A stretch of DNA of 23,969 nucleotides from a virus, in the IMG/VR virus record IMGVR_UViG_3300022538_000110, positions 1 through 23,969 of that record. One strand, written 5' to 3'. Below are positions 1-3,994 of this stretch, piece by piece (position 1 is the stretch's first letter; each line of letters begins with the position of its first letter). The notes beneath the pieces are model-generated. The model saw only the letters and a program-made list of their open reading frames with translations, had not been told where the DNA came from and ran no database searches. The position numbers and the translations under genes are program-made.

Positions 1-90
1 CGTGAGGTAACGAGAATGTTAATTTATATAGAATATAAATCTACGGGATTTGGTAAAAACCATTTCTATGACTTTGCAAAGGAGAGAATA

Positions 91-303
91 ATGAAAGAGG
101 AAAAAGAAAAACAAACAAATAACGAGGATTTACTAAAAGAACTTAAAGAAATAAAGGATTTGTTGGAGAAACAAAAGGATATACCCTATATACCTTATCA
201 ACCATATCCATATCCGTATTACCCACCTTATCCTTACGATGGATGGTATCCATATTATTATGAACCATATTATCCAAATTATAATGAATACAGGCATTTA
301 TGA
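91..303 (+). CDS. small Tyr/Pro-rich protein, function unknown
   Basis: A 70-residue protein. The first half is charged and probably helical (Lys/Glu-rich, ELKEIKDLLEKQK). The second half is a low-complexity Tyr/Pro stretch (PYIPYQPYPYPYYPPYPY) rich in aromatics. I chose the ATG at 91 because GGAGAG lies 5 nt upstream. The same frame is open back to base 1, with another ATG at 16 preceded by GAGGT, so a longer protein entering from outside the window cannot be excluded. Its 3' end overlaps the next gene in a different frame. I recognise no family. Similar Tyr/Pro tails occur in assembly and surface proteins, but that is only an analogy. Confidence 0.6.
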   Translation: MKEEKEKQTNNEDLLKELKEIKDLLEKQKDIPYIPYQPYPYPYYPPYPYDGWYPYYYEPYYPNYNEYRHL

Positions 304-553
304 GCATTTATTTGAAGAATACCCATTTAATGAGCATTTTGAATTAAATGCTTTTCAAATGGCGTTAATAGCCAAAGAAACATTACCATATACTAAAGTT
401 AAGAGAACATTACATACGAAAGAAGAAATTACTCCCGAAATGTTAAAAAAAGCCATTAAAGTGCTTAAACAATATAAACCCAAAAGAGAAAAGCCTTATT
501 ATGTGCAAGTAGAAAATCCAAGAGTATTTCACGTAAAGATGTTTATATTTTAA
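284..553 (+). CDS. small hypothetical protein
   Basis: An 89-residue reading frame overlapping the end of the preceding gene by 20 nt in another frame, which suggests translational coupling. The ATG at 284 (MNTGIYEHLFEEYPF) is the most protein-like start. An in-frame ATG at 239 would add an unnatural Ile/Met/His-rich head that is only a shadow of the Tyr/Pro codons. No good Shine-Dalgarno precedes 284, which fits coupling. The product is charged and probably helical in the middle (EEITPEMLKKAIKVLKQY) and ends in basic and aromatic residues. No family is recognised. It is the last coding frame before the RNA block. Confidence 0.55.
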   Translation: MNTGIYEHLFEEYPFNEHFELNAFQMALIAKETLPYTKVKRTLHTKEEITPEMLKKAIKVLKQYKPKREKPYYVQVENPRVFHVKMFIF

Positions 554-564
554 AGGGGGGAATA

Positions 565-618
565 ATGTTTATCTGCGAAACAATAATGGGGGTGCATATT
601 CGACCGAAAAAATGTTAA
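565..618 (+). CDS. possible 17-codon leader ORF running into the tRNA-like RNA
   Basis: A strong Shine-Dalgarno (AAAGGGGGG) sits 4 nt before ATG 565, which opens 17 codons ending at TAA 618. The frame runs through the acceptor strand and first half of the central stem of the tRNA-like RNA at 588-661, so RNA folding and translation would exclude each other. The peptide resembles nothing known. It may be a vestige or a chance start. It is listed because the ribosome site is as good as those of the real genes around it. Confidence 0.22.
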   Translation: MFICETIMGVHIRPKKC

Positions 619-661
619 CAATTCTTTTCGGATACGTGGGTAGTTCCCACCACCTCCACCA
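588..661 (+). ncRNA. tRNA-like RNA resembling a tmRNA tRNA-like domain without its coding segment
   Basis: Seen: a 7-bp acceptor stem, GGGGGTG (588-594) with CACCTCC (651-657), then A658 and an encoded CCA. The third pair is G:U, and with A73 this is the alanine identity signature. The D region is unstructured and reads CATATTCGAC, matching the conserved TTCGAC near the 5' end of bacterial tmRNA. A long central stem, CCGAAAA/TTTTCGG (604-610/625-631), extends by three more pairs around a bulged C to a 7-nt loop GTTAACA. A T-arm GTGGG/CCCAC (636-640/646-650) carries only a 5-nt loop, TAGTT. The 3' end CACCTCCACCA is also tmRNA-like. A normal tmRNA has hundreds of nt (tag frame, pseudoknots) where this has a hairpin. 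The alternative is a D-armless tRNA with an over-long anticodon stem. Confidence 0.6.
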
Positions 662-666
662 TATAA

Positions 667-749
667 TTGACTAAGGCGACATTATCATAGAAAGTCGCAA
701 TAGTCAAAAATCCACTAATGCAGGTTTTTAGGATAATCTGGCATTGGTG
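667..749 (+). ncRNA. two strong adjacent hairpins between the tRNA-like RNA and tRNA-Thr
   Basis: Hairpin 1 pairs TTGACTA (667-673) with TAGTCAA (701-707), then GCGAC (676-680) with GTCGC (694-698), separated by an AG/AA internal loop; the loop is 13 nt. Hairpin 2 pairs CACTAATGC (713-721) with GCATTGGTG (741-749, one G:U), then AGGTT with AATCT, with one bulged G. ATTATC in loop 1 (681-686) is complementary to GATAAT (732-737), which covers part of loop 2 and its 3' stem strand, so a loop-loop contact is possible. Neither hairpin has a U-tract, so they are not ordinary terminators. They could be processing signals or part of one structured RNA with the element at 588-661. Confidence 0.4.
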
Positions 750-759
750 AATTTATATT

Positions 760-836
760 GCTGGCATAGCTCACATTGGGAGAGCAACTGTCTTGTAAAC
801 AGTAGGTTGTCTGTTCGATTCAGACTGTCAGCTCCA
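760..836 (+). tRNA. tRNA-Thr (anticodon UGU)
   Basis: A complete cloverleaf: acceptor GCTGGCA/TGTCAGC (one G:U), D-stem GCTC/GAGC with GG in the loop, anticodon stem ACTGT/ACAGT with loop CTTGTAA (anticodon TGT at 794-796, U33 present), 5-nt variable loop, T-stem GTCTG/CAGAC with loop TTCGATT, discriminator T and encoded CCA. It reads ACA, a codon frequent in the AT-rich Thr-rich structural genes of this phage. It is the only structurally normal member of this RNA cluster. Confidence 0.92.
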
Positions 837-837
837 T

Positions 838-913
838 TGCAGGGAAGACCTTCGGTAGGGTCGCCAGTCTCATAAGCTGGGCTTAACGGGTTCAAGTCCT
901 ACTCGATTCGCCA
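838..913 (+). tRNA. degenerate or atypical CAU-anticodon tRNA
   Basis: The core is a good tRNA: D-stem GACC/GGTC (847-850/859-862) with GG in the loop, anticodon stem CCAGT/GCTGG (864-868/876-880), loop CTCATAA with anticodon CAT at 871-873, T-loop TTCAAGT and CCA at 911-913. However, the expected acceptor strands TGCAGGG and TCGATTC do not pair, and only three pairs of the T-stem form (ACGGG/CCTAC). It begins 2 nt after the tRNA-Thr CCA and ends 2 nt before the next tRNA-like gene. Either it is a decaying tRNA-Met/Ile2 or it folds or is repaired unusually. Confidence 0.45.
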
Positions 914-914
914 T

Positions 915-988
915 TGTGGGGATAGATTTGGTAATCTGTCTTGTCTCATAAGCAAGAAGTGGCAGTTCGATTCTGTCCCCCACTTCCA
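915..988 (+). tRNA. tRNA with CAU anticodon (Met, or Ile2 if lysidine-modified)
   Basis: The acceptor GTGGGG (916-921) pairs with CCCCAC (978-983), and position 1:72 is a U-U mismatch (T915, T984). Discriminator T985 is followed by an encoded CCA. The D-stem AGAT/ATCT has a very short loop TTGGTA that keeps GG. Anticodon stem CTTGT/GCAAG has loop CTCATAA (CAT at 947-949). T-stem GGCAG/CTGTC (one G:U) has loop TTCGATT. An open 1:72 pair is typical of initiator tRNAs, but the three G:C pairs of initiator anticodon stems are missing, so an elongator or Ile2 role is more likely. Confidence 0.65.
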
Positions 989-1252
989 AATGTTATATCG
1001 AAAGTGCAGAAAGTAGCCCCAGAGGACACATATTGCAGTCGTAATGTAATTACACATTATTCAAAGCAGATGTAATGTTTTGTTACACATAAACAGCACT
1101 TAATGTTCACTTATAGCTAATGTTCATTAATTTGTAGTAAGATTTGCTAATTCCGTTTCAAAGCGAATTACTGTAAATAATGACAAGGTGGGTTACGTTG
1201 GCAATAACCTACGCACCTACAAATAAGTGAGGAGGAAAAGGACAGATAATAT
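989..1252 (+). promoter_or_regulatory. AT-rich leader with TAATGT repeats and a hairpin before the next gene
   Basis: No gene is visible. TAATGT occurs at 1042, 1073, 1101 and 1118, with an inverted ACATTA at 1054. Small hairpins form at 1043-1058 (AATGT/ACATT) and 1071-1087 (TGTAA/TTACA). A larger stem at 1186-1218 pairs AGGTG/CACCT and GGTTA/TAACC around CGTTGGCAA and ends just before the GGAGG of the downstream gene. This looks like an untranslated leader that could control ribosome access. No convincing promoter was found. Confidence 0.35.
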
Positions 1253-1456
1253 ATGAAAACAATATTTATAAAAGATGATAGATTAAGAGAAATAATAGCA
1301 TATAGAAATGAGGAAATAGTGAGATTATCACTAAACGGCACAATAAAAGGCTCTTATCGAATAGTGGAATCGTCAAAAGAATTTGAAGATGGAATATATT
1401 TCGGCTGGGATATTATTGATAATGAGGATGGGTGGAAACTTAAAAAAGGTGCGTAA
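1253..1456 (+). CDS. small hypothetical protein
   Basis: A 67-residue acidic protein beginning MKTIFIKDDRLREIIAY, with alternating charged and hydrophobic residues that suggest beta strands, and a closing aromatic segment (GIYFGWDIIDNEDGWKL). GGAGG lies about 17 nt upstream of the ATG and AAGGA about 11 nt, so initiation may be modest or helped by leader folding. It stands alone between two non-coding regions. I recognise no family. The composition suits a small cytoplasmic regulatory or accessory phage protein, but no function is claimed. Confidence 0.6.
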   Translation: MKTIFIKDDRLREIIAYRNEEIVRLSLNGTIKGSYRIVESSKEFEDGIYFGWDIIDNEDGWKLKKGA

Positions 1457-1491
1457 ATGTATACAAAGACTTTTGGACGTAAATGTATACA
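1452..1491. repeat. 14-bp direct repeat CGTAAATGTATACA, two copies
   Basis: CGTAAATGTATACA is present exactly at 1452-1465 and 1478-1491, start to start 26 bp. Each copy contains the palindrome GTATAC. The first overlaps the stop codon of the preceding gene. Exact paired sites in a control region suggest a protein-binding site, but no binder is known. Confidence 0.5.
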
Positions 1492-1500
1492 GAAAAAAAT

Positions 1501-1580
1501 AAGTGTAAACACTTAGGCACAGATAATATACAGAAGTGTTTGCCAACCATACTTGACATATTATTGCATAAATTGGCAAA
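1501..1580 (+). promoter_or_regulatory. set of mutually exclusive hairpins (attenuator-like)
   Basis: AAGTGT (1501-1506) can pair with ACACTT (1509-1514). AAACACTT (1507-1514) can instead pair perfectly with AAGTGTTT (1534-1541). TTTGCCAA (1539-1546), which overlaps that element, can pair perfectly with TTGGCAAA (1573-1580). The three pairings compete in sequence, as in attenuators or riboswitch expression platforms. No U-tract follows the last stem, so transcription termination is not evident. Confidence 0.35.
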
Positions 1581-1623
1581 GTTACCACACAAAATATTGA
1601 ATATCACGATTAGTCAGGTAAAG

Positions 1624-1692
1624 TTGACTTAAAGTAAAAGATGTCAGATTAAGACCATTTTACTTGACTTACAGCTTTATACTTACGATTAT
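1624..1692 (+). promoter_or_regulatory. repeated TTGACT boxes, candidate promoters for the late operon
   Basis: TTGACTTA occurs at 1624 and 1664, and each is followed at the same distance (23 bp from box start) by GATTA; the second reads TTGACT, 17-bp spacer, GATTAT (1687-1692), a moderate sigma70-like match. Another TTGACT lies at 1714 and TTGACA at 1553. AAGTAAAA (1632-1639) and TTTTACTT (1658-1665) form an 8-bp stem between the boxes. Whether these are promoters or operator repeats cannot be decided by eye. Confidence 0.35.
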
Positions 1693-1700
1693 ATTAGCAC

Positions 1701-1740
1701 AATAATAGCACATTGACTAAAATAATAGCACATCGTCTAA
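1701..1740. repeat. 20-bp tandem repeat, two copies
   Basis: AATAATAGCACATTGACTAA (1701-1720) is followed directly by AATAATAGCACATCGTCTAA (1721-1740), differing at two positions. Partial copies flank them: ATATTAGCAC at 1691-1700 and AATATTAG from 1741. The array lies 80 bp upstream of the gene at 1820 and just after the TTGACT boxes, as expected of an operator or iteron-like site. Confidence 0.6.
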
Positions 1741-1819
1741 AATATTAGTTTCAGCAAACGCTGATTATGGCTTATAGAGTGAAAGTGCGGTTTTTAGCAT
1801 TCTTACGAAAGGGGGAAAT

Positions 1820-2035
1820 ATGACTTTAAAACTAATTAAAAATCACAAAACTTTATCAGAATGGTTTAACGATTTACCTATAAAAACTAAGGTAGAGACG
1901 TATAACTTTGTTCAAAGTTTAACACCTGTATTTGTTCCTGATATTTTTGTGGGTGATCCACCACCGACTGACGTAGGAACAATTCCACTTGATTCAACTG
2001 GTGGGAAGGGTGGCATAGACTTACATACTGAATAG
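1820..2035 (+). CDS. small hypothetical protein with Pro/Gly-rich tail
   Basis: A 71-residue protein with an excellent ribosome site (AAAGGGGG before ATG 1820). Residues 1-40 look folded and helical (HKTLSEWFNDLPIKTKVETY). The tail is Pro/Gly/Asp-rich (GDPPPTDVGTIPL, then STGGKGGIDL) and probably extended. It is the first gene after the repeat-rich control region and sits two genes upstream of the terminase. That position would suit a small terminase subunit or early assembly factor, but no helix-turn-helix or other supporting motif is visible, so I leave it unnamed. Confidence 0.6.
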   Translation: MTLKLIKNHKTLSEWFNDLPIKTKVETYNFVQSLTPVFVPDIFVGDPPPTDVGTIPLDSTGGKGGIDLHTE

Positions 2036-2040
2036 TAAAA

Positions 2041-2370
2041 ATGAAAATCAGATTTCTTCAACCTTCTTATGAAGATGAATTTAATCAAAAATTTATAAAA
2101 ATTAAGGAAGATAATGAACCTGAATATATAGGAGGTTTATTTGTTCCGATTAATGGCAAAATAGGTAAAATATACTATTTAAAAAATGGTAAAGACATAG
2201 AAGAAGAAGTTATCGAAAATACTATATACATAGCAAAACAATCTAAATATATTAATACTATTAGAATATTGTTACACGAATTAACACATTATATAATATT
2301 GAAAATTATTGGAGATTGGCAATTTTTACAAAAGTTATTAGACAAAAATCAAGAAGCATATAAAAGATGA
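2041..2370 (+). CDS. short HExxH zinc-metallopeptidase-like protein
   Basis: A 109-residue protein. Residues 72-90 carry a hydrophobic helix with HELTH (79-83), the zinc-binding HExxH signature of gluzincin-type peptidases, near the C-terminus. The N-terminal 70 residues are mixed strands, with no signal peptide. A third zinc ligand could be a later Glu or Asp, but none is obvious, and the protein is shorter than most ImmA/IrrE or SprT-like peptidases. It starts 5 nt after the preceding stop with no clear Shine-Dalgarno, suggesting coupling. A second small HExxH protein is encoded at 10371. Proteolytic activity is inferred from the motif only. Confidence 0.6.
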   Translation: MKIRFLQPSYEDEFNQKFIKIKEDNEPEYIGGLFVPINGKIGKIYYLKNGKDIEEEVIENTIYIAKQSKYINTIRILLHELTHYIILKIIGDWQFLQKLLDKNQEAYKR

Positions 2371-2406
2371 CGTTATAAGTAATTTTATGGGGGAATAAGG
2401 AAATGT

Positions 2407-3780
2407 ATGAATACAACCCCCATATACGATCCTGAAAAGGATATAAAACTTCCCTACAAATATACCCCTCGCTGGTATCAAATTCCCTTCTTTAAAGCCC
2501 TTGAGATGGGCTATAAACGCTTTGACCTTGTATGGCATAGACGTGCAGGCAAGGACATCTCCATTGTAAACGCAACCTCTACCGCTATGGGAATGGGTAA
2601 ACTCTTAAAATATGGTGGTATAGGCACTTATTACTACTTTTTTCCCACATTTGCACAAGGTAAGAAGGTTATCTGGGATGGTATGACCAAAGAAGGCATT
2701 AGATTCCTTGATTTTATACCTGAAAAGCTTCGTTATAAGACCTGGAATGATGAGATGAAAATACGCCTCACAAACGGGTCATTATTCCAAATCATCGGCA
2801 CTGATAACTTCGACGCCATAATGGGAACTAATCCTATTTGGTGTGTTTTCTCCGAATATGCCCTACAAAATCCCAAAGCATGGGAATACATAAGACCAAT
2901 CTTGACTGAAAATAACGGAATTGCTATATTTCCTTATACCCCACGAGGAAGAAACCACGCTTACAACCTTCATATTACCGCAGAAGATAACCCTGAACGT
3001 TGGTTTTCCGAAGTCCTGAATATTGATTACACTAAAGCAATCACCAAAGAAGCCGTAGAACAAGAGAGAAAAGACGGAATGTCTGAAGAACTTGCTCAAC
3101 AAGAGTTCTACTGTTCATTTATGCGAGGAATTGAAGGGTCAATCTATGGCAAACAAATTTATAAAGCCAGAGAAGAAGGTAGAATTAAAAGCATTCCTTT
3201 GGATGATGCTACCCCCGTTCATACTGCTTGGGATATAGGAGTAACTGACTTTACCTCAATTATCTTCTTTCAACAATTCCCCGGTGAATACCACATAATT
3301 GACTTTTATGAAAATCAAGGTGAGGGAGTTCAGCACTACGCTAAAGTTTTACAGGACAAAGGATACACTTACGGAAATTATTATGGTCCACACGACTTAA
3401 AATCTAAATCTTGGACAAATGAAGGTTTGCCAACTATTCAGGTAGCCAAACAATATAATATTCATTTTCAGATTGTGCCCAGAATGTCAAAAGCAGACCT
3501 CCCCGAAGCTGGAAGAAATTTAATCAGTAAATGCTACTTTAATAAAGACAAACCTGAAGTCTTGGTCTTAGTTAATCACTTAGAGAATTTTACCAAAGTT
3601 TACAGCAGGGCTATGGGTTGTTATATGAACACATATAAACACGATGAACATTCTCATGCTGGTACTGCTTGGGGATACTTCGGAGTATCTCAAAAATCCC
3701 AAGAAATATACAATCCTAATAGGATGTTTGAAGAAGAAGACAATATACAAAAACACTGTTCAAAATACAGTGGATTATAA
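2407..3780 (+). CDS. terL: terminase large subunit (DNA-packaging ATPase/nuclease)
   Basis: A 457-residue motor that drives DNA into the prohead and cuts it. It has an adenine-binding Q motif region (PRWYQIPFFKAL, about 21-32), Walker A HRRAGKD (44-50), a Walker B-like strand IWCVFSE (144-150; Ser before the catalytic Glu, as in many podovirus terminases), and a C-terminal RNase H-like nuclease with Asp276 (AWDIG), Asp300 (IIDFYE) and Asp330 (HDLK). The last nuclease motif reads SHAGTAWGY (416-424), where relatives usually have SHxADAxRY, so the usual Asp is Thr420; Asp413 is nearby. GGGGGAATAAGG precedes ATG 2407. No small subunit is recognisable beside it. Confidence 0.93.
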   Translation: MNTTPIYDPEKDIKLPYKYTPRWYQIPFFKALEMGYKRFDLVWHRRAGKDISIVNATSTAMGMGKLLKYGGIGTYYYFFPTFAQGKKVIWDGMTKEGIRFLDFIPEKLRYKTWNDEMKIRLTNGSLFQIIGTDNFDAIMGTNPIWCVFSEYALQNPKAWEYIRPILTENNGIAIFPYTPRGRNHAYNLHITAEDNPERWFSEVLNIDYTKAITKEAVEQERKDGMSEELAQQEFYCSFMRGIEGSIYGKQIYKAREEGRIKSIPLDDATPVHTAWDIGVTDFTSIIFFQQFPGEYHIIDFYENQGEGVQHYAKVLQDKGYTYGNYYGPHDLKSKSWTNEGLPTIQVAKQYNIHFQIVPRMSKADLPEAGRNLISKCYFNKDKPEVLVLVNHLENFTKVYSRAMGCYMNTYKHDEHSHAGTAWGYFGVSQKSQEIYNPNRMFEEEDNIQKHCSKYSGL

Positions 3781-3789
3781 GGTAAAAAA

Positions 3790-3969
3790 TTGAACAAGGT
3801 TATTACAATAAAAGAATTTGAATTTGATTGTCTTTATGGTGAAATAGAATATTTTACTTATCAAATTGCTTTGGGTGTGAGTATCAGACGCTTTGAAGAT
3901 AGTTGGATGTTCAGAATATATTTTGGACCATTTAAAATTTGGGGCAATTTGGGGAAGAAAAATTATTAA
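3790..3969 (+). CDS. small hypothetical protein with TTG start
   Basis: A 59-residue frame starting at TTG 3790, with AAGGT 7 nt upstream, filling the gap between terminase and portal genes almost exactly. The product begins LNKVITIKEFEFDCLYGEIEY and contains an amphipathic, aromatic second half (DSWMFRIYFGPFKIWG). It is easy to miss because no ATG opens the frame. It resembles no family I can name. Its codon use and composition match the neighbouring genes, and the next ribosome site follows within 30 nt. Confidence 0.6.
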   Translation: MNKVITIKEFEFDCLYGEIEYFTYQIALGVSIRRFEDSWMFRIYFGPFKIWGNLGKKNY

Positions 3970-3994
3970 ATTTAGGGGGAGATAGGGTGGTAAT

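Noticed and set aside
1553-1581. TTGACA at 1553 as a sigma70 promoter
   Set aside because: No acceptable -10 hexamer lies 16-18 bp downstream (GGCAAA region), and the site lies in the loop of a hairpin.
1483-1632. 49-codon plus-strand ORF in the control region
   Set aside because: It lacks a good ribosome site, begins inside the 14-bp repeat, and spans the competing hairpins; the composition is not convincingly protein-like.
554-1700. CRISPR array
   Set aside because: The repeats here are too short, too few and without unique spacers of constant length; they are tRNA arms and operator-like repeats.
1820-2035. Small terminase subunit
   Set aside because: Position is suggestive, but there is no DNA-binding helix-turn-helix and the second half is a disordered Pro/Gly tail.
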